In this document: positions 24,738 through 32,928 of the stretch, piece by piece | Position numbering within the stretch: the stretch's first letter is position 1 | How the letters are laid out: each line of letters opens with the position of its first letter | Source of the DNA: Phycisphaerae bacterium | GTDB lineage: Bacteria > Planctomycetota > Phycisphaerae > UBA1845 > UTPLA1 | Reading direction: 5' to 3' | Length of the DNA: 64,000 nucleotides | NCBI GenBank assembly: GCA_035275405.1 | Contig: DATEMU010000003.1 | Coordinates: 744,001 to 808,000, forward strand | Translations under genes and position numbers: made by a program | The notes under the pieces: model-generated | What the model was told of the DNA's origin: nothing | The model's database searches: none | Seen by the model: only the letters and a program-made list of their open reading frames with translations

Positions 24738-25901
24738 ATGATGTCGAAGTCGAATCTCACGAAGTGCGTCACCGTATTTGCAGCCATTCTGGCAATGCCG
24801 GCGTGCGCGCGGACGGGACAGCGAGTTCCCGCCGTCGCAGCATTCGAACCTCCGGAGTTGTACCAGCCCTTTGTCGGCGGTGCGGGCCTGCCGGAACAAC
24901 TGATGAACCGACCGCCTTATCGACTGGCGCCGGGCGACGTCCTGGAGATCATCTACCAGGTCAGGAACGTGCCCAGCGACTCGCCCTACGAATTGAAGAT
25001 CGAGGACATCATTCAGATCGCGTTTCCCTACCAGAATCAGTTCAACCAGCGGTTGACCGTGCAGGGCGATGGCAACATCCGCTGCCTGCTCGTGGGCCAG
25101 GTGCGCGCGGCGGGCCGGACGGCCGGCGATCTGGAGGACCAGCTTCGTCATGCGTACGCGCGCTACCTCAAGGAACCGGAACTGACCGTCGTCGTCGAGG
25201 CGGCCAACGTGAAGATCGTCGAGTTGAAGAAGGCGATCACCACGGCCCCGCGCGGCCAATCGCGGCTCGTTCCGATCAAGCCGGATGGGACGATCGACCT
25301 GCCCTATATCGGCGAGGCCCTGGTGGCGGGGAAGACGGTCAACGAGGCCAAAAAACTGCTCGACGCGCGCTATGCGGAGGAAGACCTGCAGGAAGTCGAA
25401 GTGACGGTGCAGACGCTCGAATTCGCGCCGAAGCGTATTTTTGTGATGGGCGAGGTGCAGATGCCCGGCGGGTTCGAATCCGTTGCGCCAATTACACTGC
25501 TCCAGGCGCTCATTCGCCAGGGCGGGCCGACGGCGCGGGCGATGCGGTCGAAGATCATGCTCCTGCGACGGCAGCATCTGCCCATCCCGCAGGCGATCAT
25601 CTTCGATCTGGAGACTTTATTGCACGCGCAGAAGCCGACCGAATACGGGGCGGCGCCGGACGCGAGCCTGTTCCGGTACGACTCGTACCTGGTGGATGGC
25701 GACATCATCTACGTCCCGCCGACGGCGCTCGCGGTGGCGAACGACTGGATCGACCAGGTATTCACGCGCGGCATTCGGGCGGTCTTTCCGTACAACGGCT
25801 ATGTGGGCGTGAACTTCGGGTATCAGATGTACAACGCGCCGTCATCGTTTCGGACGAAAAACGCCGATCAGCCGTTTATCAACTCGCCCGTAACTCCGTA
25901 G
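24738..25901 (+). CDS. Wza-like polysaccharide export lipoprotein
   Basis: Outer-membrane polysaccharide secretin of the Wza/GumB family, 387 residues. Lipobox at LAMPACARTG (Cys about 23). YRLAPGDVLEIIYQVRN begins the Poly_export domain, then RLTVQGDGNIRCLLVGQVRAAGRTAGDLEDQL and, after an insertion, VPIKPDGTIDLPYIGEALVAGKTVNEAKKLL, that is, two export-domain/SLBB-type units; FAPKRIFVMGEVQMPGGF starts another SLBB unit. The C-terminus (about 330-387) carries an amphipathic VANDWIDQVFTRGIRAVF that could be the barrel-forming helix. Expected partner of the Wzz-like protein encoded 14 bp downstream. Confidence 0.9.
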   Translation: MMSKSNLTKCVTVFAAILAMPACARTGQRVPAVAAFEPPELYQPFVGGAGLPEQLMNRPPYRLAPGDVLEIIYQVRNVPSDSPYELKIEDIIQIAFPYQNQFNQRLTVQGDGNIRCLLVGQVRAAGRTAGDLEDQLRHAYARYLKEPELTVVVEAANVKIVELKKAITTAPRGQSRLVPIKPDGTIDLPYIGEALVAGKTVNEAKKLLDARYAEEDLQEVEVTVQTLEFAPKRIFVMGEVQMPGGFESVAPITLLQALIRQGGPTARAMRSKIMLLRRQHLPIPQAIIFDLETLLHAQKPTEYGAAPDASLFRYDSYLVDGDIIYVPPTALAVANDWIDQVFTRGIRAVFPYNGYVGVNFGYQMYNAPSSFRTKNADQPFINSPVTP

Positions 25902-25915
25902 GCAGGTGGACCACC

Positions 25916-27544
25916 ATGATGAAAGATCCCTACGGAAGTCGATCGCTCCGCGAAATCGCTCGCATTCCGTTCCGCCATTGGTTTCTGCTCTCCTTTATGG
26001 TGGCGCTCGGAGGAGTCGGGACGTACATGGTGTGCGAGTATTACGCCCCGCGCCAGTATCGCAGCTCGGTCGGCCTCATCTTCCAGCCGCAAGACAAGAA
26101 TCCGATGAGCGCGGACGGCGGCGGAGAGCGGGCGATTGAAGTCTTCGTCAAGGCGCAGCAGCAGATTGTCATGTCCGATCTTGTGCTGGCGCGGGCCAAG
26201 GTGATATCAGAGGACGAGAGTCTTCGCGAGAAATGGTATTGTCTGCGAGAAAGCGGACCGTCGGCCGTTCGCGACGATCGGGCCAAGGGCGCTGAACTGG
26301 AGGCGGGGGTGGTTGAGTTTCTCACGAAGGGAGAAGTTCAACGCCGTGTGGACGAGCTATTGGGCCCAATGCGGGACGATCTCATTCGCTTCGCCCAAGG
26401 CATCAAGCTGGAGACTCCCGGCGGCGAGGTCGTCGGAATGACCGGGACTTTTTCGCTGATTGTGGATCGGCCCGGCCCCCGCGACATTCCGCATTCCCAC
26501 CTGATCGCCCGGTATGCCGCGGACATCCTCGCGGATATGTATATCTTCCGCTATCAGCAGATTCAGCAGCAGCTCAACAACCCGCCGGTGGGTTTAATGG
26601 ACAATGTCATCGCGGAGTACCGCACCGAGGTCTCCCGTCGTCTGAATGCGTATCAGTCGTTCGTGGAGGCGAATGCTGAGAAAGTCGGCGTGCTGGAGCA
26701 ACTGCTCAAATCCGGCACCGAGGATGGCGTGCAGGGGGTCCTTTCCAAAATTCGTGAAGACGATGTGACGCTGGATATGCTGCTCGCGCGCGATCAAGCG
26801 ATGTACGGGGTGTTGAAGAAGTCCCTGCCGGCGTCGGCGCTGGAGTACGGCGGCATCGCACGGATGTCGGACGAGGAGGTGGCGGCGAGCCTCTCCCGCG
26901 TATCCGTCGACTTTTTCCGGGAGAATGCGGCCTATGTCGAGCAGACCAAAATGATTGCCACGCTGGAGGGCCGCGTCACCCGGGTCGAGACGCAGTTCAT
27001 GGAAGAGAGTCGGGACCTGCGCGATGCACGCCACCAGCTTTCGACGGCGCGGCGGCAGCTTCTCCAGACCATTGCCGCCCATGTTCAGGGACTGGCCGGC
27101 AGCGTGGCCGCGCGCGAGGAGCAGAAGCGGCTGAACGAGGCGCTCATGGTCAAGGCGTCGAACGAGCAGAAGGAGATTCATTCACAACTGGCGACCTACG
27201 CGCGGCTGAAGAATGAATTCGAGGTCGCTCAAAAGCAGTTGGAGAAGCTGGAAGAGGAAGGAATCGCCGCGATGAGTTCGAAGCGCTTCGCGAAGGAGGC
27301 CGTCACCATCAGCAAGCTGGACGCCGCCACGACACCCAACCCCGATAAGCCGGTCGCGCCGCTGACGGGCGTTTGTACGGCCGTGGCCGTCGCCGTCAGT
27401 TTGCTCCTGGGACTGGCATTGGCGTTCATGGCGGATCACTACGACCAGACTCTGAGGACCACGCTGGAGGCGGAGCGGTACCTGGGGATTCCGGTTTTGG
27501 GCAGCATCACGAAGCGCGGTCGCGGGTTGGTATTGGCCGGGTGA
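25916..27544 (+). CDS. Wzz-type chain-length/polymerization co-polymerase
   Basis: Inner-membrane polysaccharide co-polymerase, 542 residues. N-terminal TM about residues 20-42 (RHWFLLSFMVALGGVGTYMV), a long periplasmic region with helices and coiled coil (LEGRVTRVETQFMEESRDL, KNEFEVAQKQLEKLEEEG), and a C-terminal TM (APLTGVCTAVAVAVSLLLGLALAFM) preceded by a Pro-rich motif (TPNPDKPVAP), the normal Wzz/GNVR layout. The cytoplasmic tail is short, YLGIPVLGSIT and some basic residues, so the kinase domain is not fused but encoded by the next gene. ATG at 25916 with AGGTGG upstream; the frame stays open for more than 1.4 kb upstream, overlapping the wza-like gene in another frame, which is not coding. 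Confidence 0.88.
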   Translation: MMKDPYGSRSLREIARIPFRHWFLLSFMVALGGVGTYMVCEYYAPRQYRSSVGLIFQPQDKNPMSADGGGERAIEVFVKAQQQIVMSDLVLARAKVISEDESLREKWYCLRESGPSAVRDDRAKGAELEAGVVEFLTKGEVQRRVDELLGPMRDDLIRFAQGIKLETPGGEVVGMTGTFSLIVDRPGPRDIPHSHLIARYAADILADMYIFRYQQIQQQLNNPPVGLMDNVIAEYRTEVSRRLNAYQSFVEANAEKVGVLEQLLKSGTEDGVQGVLSKIREDDVTLDMLLARDQAMYGVLKKSLPASALEYGGIARMSDEEVAASLSRVSVDFFRENAAYVEQTKMIATLEGRVTRVETQFMEESRDLRDARHQLSTARRQLLQTIAAHVQGLAGSVAAREEQKRLNEALMVKASNEQKEIHSQLATYARLKNEFEVAQKQLEKLEEEGIAAMSSKRFAKEAVTISKLDAATTPNPDKPVAPLTGVCTAVAVAVSLLLGLALAFMADHYDQTLRTTLEAERYLGIPVLGSITKRGRGLVLAG

Positions 27545-27556
27545 CAGGCGGACGCA

Positions 27557-28504
27557 GTGATTGAACAAGGAAACAGCAGCGTGTTAGAGCTAGTCCATTA
27601 TTCCGAGCCCGAACTTCCCGGGCACTGCGACGATGACCACGTTGAGTCTGAACTCGTCGCCGGCAGGGTACCGACCCGTGACCAGGTGTGGCCGCCCCCG
27701 ACAGAGTCATCCGGCAATGAGAAATCGGTTAGAGAGGCGGCGCGAACGACCCTGGAGCAGGAACTGAAAGATTGGCAGGGTGAGGCGGAGGAGATCGACG
27801 GCGTCATCGAGGAGATCCGCCGGATTAACAACGGGGCCGGCGCGGCACTGATTCAAACGTCGTGCCACGTTCGGGCGAAATCGGAGGCGGAACTCGGGCT
27901 GCTGTGGACGAACATTTTCCTTTCCGTGGAGTCCGGCACTCCAAACGGCGTCGGGCGGGCAGCGCCGCCGACGTCTGTCGTGGTCTCGGCGGCGCGACGC
28001 GGCGACGGGGGGACGCAGATTGCGATCTCGCTGGGGCTGATCGGCGCGGAGGCCAATCCGGACTTGCGCATCGCCCTCGTCGATTTCAATCTCCGCCGAC
28101 CGGCGGTTGCGGAGTTGTTGGGAATTCAAGAGGCCCCGGGAGTGACGGACGTCCTTGAGCGACGCCTGGCGCTCGAATCGGCCGTGCAAGCGGTAGCGTT
28201 GCCGAACGGGTCCATGCTGCACGTTCTGCCTGCGGGGACGCCGTCCGATCAACCGCTCACGCTCCTGAAAAGTCGCCAGGCCAAAAAATTGATGGCGAGT
28301 TTGCAGGAACAGTTCGATCACGTGGTCATCGACGCGCCCTCCGCGAGCGCGTACCCCGATGCGCCGATACTGGGCTCAATGGCCGGCGGAATATTGCTGG
28401 TGGTGCGGGCCGGCCGGACGCCGCGCGAAACGGTCGCGGCCGTCAAGAAGCGTTTGGACCTGCGTGGCGTTCGATGTCTGGGGCTGGCGCTCAATCAACG
28501 CTAG
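27557..28504 (+). CDS. BY-kinase/CpsD-like P-loop protein with degenerate Walker A
   Basis: 315 residues. Homologous in layout to the cytoplasmic tyrosine-kinase partner (Wzc C-domain/CpsD) of the preceding Wzz-like protein. After a 120-residue variable, acidic N-terminus, the P-loop position reads SAARRGDGGTQIAISLG where kinases have GxGKS/T: the catalytic lysine is missing. Walker A-prime is LRIALVDFNLRRP (second Asp of DxDLR replaced by Asn) and Walker B is HVVIDAPSAS. The C-terminus (LGLALNQR) has no tyrosine cluster. It therefore looks like a pseudo-kinase that may regulate the co-polymerase without phosphorylation. GTG at 27557; 12 bp after the Wzz-like gene. The end overlaps the convergent gene by 14 bp. 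Confidence 0.8.
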   Translation: MIEQGNSSVLELVHYSEPELPGHCDDDHVESELVAGRVPTRDQVWPPPTESSGNEKSVREAARTTLEQELKDWQGEAEEIDGVIEEIRRINNGAGAALIQTSCHVRAKSEAELGLLWTNIFLSVESGTPNGVGRAAPPTSVVVSAARRGDGGTQIAISLGLIGAEANPDLRIALVDFNLRRPAVAELLGIQEAPGVTDVLERRLALESAVQAVALPNGSMLHVLPAGTPSDQPLTLLKSRQAKKLMASLQEQFDHVVIDAPSASAYPDAPILGSMAGGILLVVRAGRTPRETVAAVKKRLDLRGVRCLGLALNQR

Positions 28505-28991
28505 ATCCCGACTCCAGTCGCAAGAACTCGAGTTTGTCAGTTTTGAGGTTCAACAGTGCTACGGTCTTGATCCGCGCGCGATACAGTGCGCCCGGGTTGA
28601 TGAACCGTATCCTGCCTACACGACGATCGGCGTATTTGTGCGTGTGTCCGTAAAGGACGTAATCAAGATCGTCGCGGTCGGCGGCGGCGGCGAAGGAGCG
28701 TTCGTGGCCGTGGAAGACGGCAATCCGCTTGCCGGCGAATTCGAGGATGACCGGGGGCTCGGGCCAGGGCAGGCCCAGCGCGAGGACGTATTTTCGCATC
28801 GTCGGGCTGGGAGAATCGCAATTGCCCCAGACAAAGGTGCAGCGATGCCCGGCGAGTTCGTCGAGGACCGGCTCGCCGCAGAGATCGCCGCAGTGGACGA
28901 GATGTACCGCGCCGTTTTTTTCCAGAAGTTGGACCGCGTCGGCGGTCGCGGCGGCGTCGCCGTGGCTATCGGAGAGGATTCCAATCAGCAT
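28491..28991 (-). CDS. YfcE/MJ0936-type metallophosphoesterase
   Basis: Small calcineurin-like phosphodiesterase, 166 residues, of the YfcE family. Metal-binding motifs are all present: ILSDSHGD (DxH), VHCGDLCG (GD), FVWGNCD (GNxD form of GNH), AVFHGHE and VLYGHTHKY (GHTH). Substrate unknown; family members cleave phosphodiesters such as bis-pNPP. Start at ATG 28991 overlaps the MobA-like stop by 7 bp, so it is probably the last gene of the rpoN-side transcript. Its 3' end overlaps the convergent kinase-like gene. Confidence 0.88.
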   Translation of the reverse strand: MLIGILSDSHGDAAATADAVQLLEKNGAVHLVHCGDLCGEPVLDELAGHRCTFVWGNCDSPSPTMRKYVLALGLPWPEPPVILEFAGKRIAVFHGHERSFAAAADRDDLDYVLYGHTHKYADRRVGRIRFINPGALYRARIKTVALLNLKTDKLEFLRLESGSSVD

Positions 28992-29575
28992 GGCGACCTC
29001 GGTGGGCGGACCCCGTCGGGCAGGTCATTCGGCTCGTTCCAGTTCACAACCCCGATGGCTTCGTCGTTAGACAATTCAACCTTGTGGACGCGAAGGCGGC
29101 TGAGGAGCGAGATCATACCATATCGCTTGCCCGCGATGACCTCCTGGACGAGTGGCAGGCATGCGGGTTTGTACAGGGCGCAGCACGGGTGCAATGGTGG
29201 GTCGGTGGCCGTTGCGCAGACGCTTGCGTCGGCATGGTCGGCGGGCTCGGTCAATCGCTTCAACAAATCGGCATGGAGATTGGGCATGTCGCAGGCGAGC
29301 AGAATGCAGGTGGAATCGGGACGGGCGAGCAGGAGCGATTCGAGACCGGCTATTGGGCCGATTCCGGGATGGCGGTCCGGCACGATTTGAATCGACTTAG
29401 CCGAAGTCGGCAGATCAAACACCGGTTGACCGAGGAGAAGTAGATCGTCGCTGATGGATCTTGCGATTTCGATGGTGCGTTCGAGCAGGGTACTTCCGTC
29501 GACCGGCAGAAGGGCCTTCGGCGTACCCATGCGCCGGCTCATTCCGCCGGTCAGGATTCCAATAGCGAGGTTCAT
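28985..29575 (-). CDS. MobA-like molybdenum cofactor guanylyltransferase family protein
   Basis: 196-residue nucleotidyltransferase. ILTGGMSRRMGTPKALLP matches the signature GGxSxRMGxxKA that binds the GTP phosphates; IVPDRHPGIGPIAGLESLL and ILLACDMPNL (DMP metal-binding motif) follow, as in MobA. It would attach GMP to molybdopterin; no other molybdenum cofactor gene is in the window, so another sugar- or cofactor-nucleotide substrate is possible. Its ATG overlaps the DUF1460 stop (ATGA). The C-terminus is short and Pro-rich. Confidence 0.85.
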   Translation of the reverse strand: MNLAIGILTGGMSRRMGTPKALLPVDGSTLLERTIEIARSISDDLLLLGQPVFDLPTSAKSIQIVPDRHPGIGPIAGLESLLLARPDSTCILLACDMPNLHADLLKRLTEPADHADASVCATATDPPLHPCCALYKPACLPLVQEVIAGKRYGMISLLSRLRVHKVELSNDEAIGVVNWNEPNDLPDGVRPPRSPC

Positions 29576-30411
29576 GGGGTGACGGACTTCTCGGATCGCA
29601 GGCGGAGGACTTTGATACCGGCGACATTATCGTGGCGGGCGAGGTATTCTGCGAGGGGCTCCTCGCGGACGGCAGGCTTTGTCGCGTGGAGAAGCGTCGG
29701 AGCGGCGGATGCGTTGTGAAAGACGAATCCCAAGTGGCCGACGTACAACTGTCCCTTGTCGGCGCGGACGAACTCGACGACGTCGGCGTCCTGGAGAAGC
29801 GGCAGCACCTCGGGAAAATACCGCCGGGGAACATGGGCGTCCTCAAAATCGATCGGGTCGGCGGAATACGCGAGGCCGAATTGCTTAAAGAACGCGGCGC
29901 GGTCAACGCGGACGCGATAGGCGGCGGCCCCGGGCAGCTTTTTGGTAACATCTTCCAGTAACCAGGCGTTATTGAGGTTCCAGTCCGTCTCGGTGAAGTG
30001 GTTCCGGGACAACATGCCGATCCGGCCGTCCTTGTAGCGTAATCTTTGCAACGTTTGGAAGAAGGACGGCCAGTCGTGCGCCAGGGCCATCGCGATTGTC
30101 TGTTCAACGAACGTCACGCAGTCGCCGGCGGTCAGGCAATACAAGGGATCCGGATCGTAGAGTTCAAACGGGTATTCCCCGAGCGGACCCAGTCGATAGG
30201 GCTGACCGATCGTGGTCCGTGCGACGAGCGCGACGCGCTTGCGGTAATCCGGCTCTTCGCGCGCCAGGCGACAGAGATAAGCATCGAGCCGTTTCTCATC
30301 GAGCTCGTGGATTCGGATTTCAGAGCTGTGGGATTGATGAATGGACGGGGATGAGCTGCAAGCTCCACCTGCCATCAGAAAAAAGGCAAGGAAAACGCGC
30401 CGATAAGCCAT
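29572..30411 (-). CDS. DUF1460 (N-acetylmuramoyl-alanine amidase-like) lipoprotein
   Basis: 279-residue DUF1460-type protein; the family is NlpC/P60-like and includes cell-wall amidases. Signal with lipobox: VFLAFFLMAGGACSSS. The domain contains IGQPYRLGPLGE, the catalytic-Cys region TAGDCVTFVEQTIAMAL, SRNHFTETDWNLNNAWLLED, and VGHLGFVFHNASAAPTLLHAT with a likely catalytic His. ATG at 30411 (MAYRRVF) starts nine bases after the rpoN stop; a long frame continues upstream through rpoN in another frame and is not coding. Probably acts on peptidoglycan fragments at the envelope. Confidence 0.82.
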   Translation of the reverse strand: MAYRRVFLAFFLMAGGACSSSPSIHQSHSSEIRIHELDEKRLDAYLCRLAREEPDYRKRVALVARTTIGQPYRLGPLGEYPFELYDPDPLYCLTAGDCVTFVEQTIAMALAHDWPSFFQTLQRLRYKDGRIGMLSRNHFTETDWNLNNAWLLEDVTKKLPGAAAYRVRVDRAAFFKQFGLAYSADPIDFEDAHVPRRYFPEVLPLLQDADVVEFVRADKGQLYVGHLGFVFHNASAAPTLLHATKPAVREEPLAEYLARHDNVAGIKVLRLRSEKSVTP

Positions 30412-30419
30412 ACGCAAGT

Positions 30420-31994
30420 TCAGTATACCCGCCGCTCGCGGTGGGGAGGAATGCCGAGTTGCTGGCGGTACTTGGCCACGGTCCTTCGCGCGACCGGTAT
30501 CTTTGCGGTCTGATTGTAGATCTTGACGATCTCGTCGTCCGTCAGCGGCTTGGTCTTGTCCTCCCCGTCGATGATTTCCTTGACCCTGGCCTTCATGCTG
30601 TCCCACGTCACGGTCTCGCCGGAGCCGACGGTCGTGCCGCCGGCGAAGAACTGGCGAAGCGGGTAGAGACCACGGGGCGACTGGATGTACTTGCCGTCGA
30701 CCGTGCGGCTGATGGTGGAAGGGTCGCAGCCGAGTTCTTCGGCGAGATCGCGCATGCGCAGGACCTTGAGAAACTGCGGGCCGTAGTCGAAGAATTCGCG
30801 CTGGCGTTCGAGGAGAATGTGACCGATTTGCAGCAATCGCTGGCGCCGGTATTCGATGGCGTCCTTGAGGACGCTGGCGGATTCGATGCGGCCTTTGATG
30901 AAGTCGCGCGTGGCCTTGTCCGTGGAACGGTCCTGGAGCATCTGGCGATATTGGTGCGAGATCCGCAGACGGGGGCTGTTGCCGCGGGCAAGGCGAAGGG
31001 TGTAGCCATCGCCCTCTTCCGCGTAGTCCACGAGGATATCCGGGGAAATCCGCGGGACGTTCGATGGTTGCACGAGCAGACCGGGATGGTGATTGAGCTT
31101 GCCGATGGTTTTCAGGGCGTCCTTGATCTCGTCGATCGACGCCCCGGTCGCCTTGGAAACCGCGGGGTAGAGGTTGCGTGCCAGGTCGCCCAGGTGATGG
31201 CGGACAAGCTCCTCGCACAACGGGTTGGCTTCCGGACCGTCGGGGTTGGCTTCCTGCTTGGCGCGAAGCTGAATGAGCAAACACTCAGAGAGGTCGCGCG
31301 CGGCGACGCCGGTCGGTTCGAGCGTTTGAACGAGGGCCAGGGCTTCGTTCAGCACGGTAAATTGGGGCGGTGGCGTGCGCGACCGGGCGATCTGCTCCAT
31401 GAGCTGCGCGTGCTGCTCGGGGGATCGTTCGATGATGAGCGGCGTCGCTTCGGGGGTGTCGCCGTTGTCGCGCGTGGGGTGGTGCTCTTCCTCGGTGCGG
31501 AGGTAGCCGTCTTCGTCCAGCCAGTCGATGATGGCTTCGCCGGCCTGTTTGATTTCGGGGGAGGTGTCTACCAGCGACCATTGTTTGAGGAGCTGGTCGC
31601 GGAGACACTCGCCGCGCGATGCAGTGTTGGCCATTGCGTCGAGCTTGGAGTCGCGGTCGGTGTTCATGCCGCCGCCCGCGCCGCCGCGGCCGTAGGGAAG
31701 ATCGCCGGGGTCGAATTCCATCTCGCGCGACATGCGCTCCAGGCGCTCGAAGCTCTCAGCCTCGGCGTTGTTGGACTCGCTGGCGGGCAGATCTTCTCGG
31801 GGGGCCTTGTCGGTCGGTGGGGCTTCGGGCTCGAGTTCCTCGAGAACCGGGTTGGACTCCAATTCCTCCCGGACCTTGGCCTCCAGGGCGAGGAGCGGAA
31901 GGGTAAGGATCTCCATGGATTGGATCAGTTGTGGCGTTAGGCGTTGCTCAAGCCGCATCTGCTGCGACGGCAACATTGAGAGATATTGGGACAT
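30420..31994 (-). CDS. rpoN: RNA polymerase sigma-54 factor
   Basis: Sigma-54, which directs polymerase to -24/-12 promoters opened by AAA+ activators. 524 residues: glutamine-rich region I (MSQYLSMLPSQQMRLEQ, LTPQLIQSMEILTLP), acidic region II (EELEPEAPPTDK, about 50-100), core-binding domain, the HTH region (LRMRDLAEELGCDPSTISRTVDG) and, at the C-terminus, the RpoN box ARRTVAKYRQQLGIP. No bacterial enhancer-binding protein is in the window. A -24/-12 promoter is seen upstream of the flagellar locus at 38941, so that operon is a likely target. The leader is highly structured (32003-32069). Confidence 0.98.
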   Translation of the reverse strand: MSQYLSMLPSQQMRLEQRLTPQLIQSMEILTLPLLALEAKVREELESNPVLEELEPEAPPTDKAPREDLPASESNNAEAESFERLERMSREMEFDPGDLPYGRGGAGGGMNTDRDSKLDAMANTASRGECLRDQLLKQWSLVDTSPEIKQAGEAIIDWLDEDGYLRTEEEHHPTRDNGDTPEATPLIIERSPEQHAQLMEQIARSRTPPPQFTVLNEALALVQTLEPTGVAARDLSECLLIQLRAKQEANPDGPEANPLCEELVRHHLGDLARNLYPAVSKATGASIDEIKDALKTIGKLNHHPGLLVQPSNVPRISPDILVDYAEEGDGYTLRLARGNSPRLRISHQYRQMLQDRSTDKATRDFIKGRIESASVLKDAIEYRRQRLLQIGHILLERQREFFDYGPQFLKVLRMRDLAEELGCDPSTISRTVDGKYIQSPRGLYPLRQFFAGGTTVGSGETVTWDSMKARVKEIIDGEDKTKPLTDDEIVKIYNQTAKIPVARRTVAKYRQQLGIPPHRERRVY

Positions 31995-32002
31995 GCGAGG
32001 CC

Positions 32003-32069
32003 GCCTATGCTTCAGCCAAAGGTGCTTAACTAGGTGTCGCTAAGCAGGTTACGGCTGAAGTCCGTAGGC
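32003..32069 (-). promoter_or_regulatory. Three-step hairpin in the rpoN leader
   Basis: Read on the minus strand, nested arms pair: GCCTA (32069-32065) with TAGGC (32007-32003); CTTCAGCC (32060-32053) with GGCTGAAG (32017-32010); TGCTTA (32046-32041) with TAAGCA (32028-32023). 19 pairs in total with internal loops. It ends eight bases before the rpoN ATG, and the weak Shine-Dalgarno region (TAGGCGG) is part of the outer stem. Confidence 0.6.
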
Positions 32070-32103
32070 TTTTTCGGATCGGCCGCCTCCCTGCTTCACG
32101 TGA

Positions 32104-32109
32104 ATTATA
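32104..32109 (-). promoter_or_regulatory. -10 box for rpoN
   Basis: TATAAT on the minus strand. No -35 at the right spacing (a TTGCCT lies 21 bp upstream). It would start the transcript about 35 bp before the leader hairpin. Confidence 0.4.
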
Positions 32110-32207
32110 CTGCATTTTTTTGCGGTCCGCAGGCAAAAATGCGGCGTCAGGCATGGATTTTGCATGGACCGCGGCCGCGTGCGGTTTTTGGAGCAGAACA
32201 GAGCACT

Positions 32208-32810
32208 CTAGAAACTGCCTCGGCCTTCGATTGCATCTTGCAGCACCGCCCTGGTCGCGTATTCGATTTGCGAGCCGGTCGGTAACCCGCGGGCGAGCCG
32301 CGTGACTTGCACGCCGTGAGGGGCGAGGACGCTCTTGATGTGCAGGGCCGTGCCTTCGCCTTCCAGGGTCGGGTTGGTGGCGAGTACGACTTCGCGGACG
32401 GCACCGGATTTGACGCGGGCAACGAGGGCGTCGATGGTCAGGTCACCGGGCTCGATGCCGTCGAGCGGGGCGATGTGGCCGAGCAGGACGTGGTAAACAC
32501 CGCGGATGAGGCCGGTCGCTTCCAGCAGCAGGACGTCCTTGGGCTGTTCGACGACGAAGATGACGGCTTGGTCGCGCCGAGAATCGGCGCAGATCGCGCA
32601 GGGGTCGGTCTCTGTCAAGTTGTAACAGATCTTGCAGTGGCGAACATTCTCCTTGACCTCGCGGATCGCGGAGGCGAGGGCCAGGGCCTTATCCTTGTCC
32701 GATTTGAGAATGTGAAAGGCGAGGCGTTCGGCGCTGCGCGGGCCGATACCGGGGAGTTTCTCGAACTCGGACATGAGGCGGGTGAGCGAGGAAGGAGTGG
32801 GATCGGGCAA
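32208..32810 (-). CDS. recR: Recombination mediator RecR
   Basis: RecR of the RecFOR pathway, loading RecA at gaps. 200 residues: N-terminal HhH (MSEFEKLPGIGPRSAERLAFH), Cys4 zinc finger (CKICYNLTETDPCAIC), Toprim domain (IFVVEQPKDVLLLEATG, VLATNPTLEGEGTA) and the C-terminal TRLARGLPTGSQIEYA. TTG at 32810 is chosen: it has AGGAGG at seven bases spacing, whereas the frame upstream runs through a repeat element. Downstream of ybaB, the usual dnaX-ybaB-recR order. Confidence 0.95.
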   Translation of the reverse strand: MPDPTPSSLTRLMSEFEKLPGIGPRSAERLAFHILKSDKDKALALASAIREVKENVRHCKICYNLTETDPCAICADSRRDQAVIFVVEQPKDVLLLEATGLIRGVYHVLLGHIAPLDGIEPGDLTIDALVARVKSGAVREVVLATNPTLEGEGTALHIKSVLAPHGVQVTRLARGLPTGSQIEYATRAVLQDAIEGRGSF

Positions 32811-32832
32811 TGCTATGCCTCCTGGCAAAATA

Positions 32833-32927
32833 ATAGCGAATTGCGAATAGCGAATAGCGAAAGCCCCGAGGTTCGAGCGTGGAGTCGTACGAAGAAATTC
32901 GCTATTTGCCATTCGCCATTCGTCATT
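32833..32927. repeat. Inverted heptamer arrays between recR and ybaB
   Basis: Left arm: four consecutive heptamers ATAGCGA, ATTGCGA, ATAGCGA, ATAGCGA (32833-32860). Right arm (32898-32927): TTCGCTAT, TTGCCAT, TCGCCAT, TCGTCAT, the same word inverted and degenerate. Together they could fold into a stem of about 28 bp with a 37-nt loop. A related element lies at 56048. Confidence 0.75.
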
Positions 32928-32928
32928 T

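Noticed and set aside
24446..25915. Long open frame upstream of the Wzz-like start, giving a 1,032-residue product
   Set aside because: It is out of frame with the SPOR and Wza-like genes, which have clear domains; the Arg/Gly-rich translation has no recognisable domain. The Wzz-like gene begins at 25916.
30412..31284. Long frame upstream of the DUF1460 start, overlapping rpoN on the same strand
   Set aside because: It is a frame-shifted reading of rpoN, rich in Arg/Pro; the lipoprotein signal at 30411 marks the real start.
30096..31940. 614-residue plus-strand frame antisense to rpoN
   Set aside because: Shadow of rpoN; no domain, no start signal.
32811..32912. N-terminal extension of RecR to 32912
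   Set aside because: It runs through the heptamer repeat; TTG 32810 has a perfect AGGAGG and normal RecR length.
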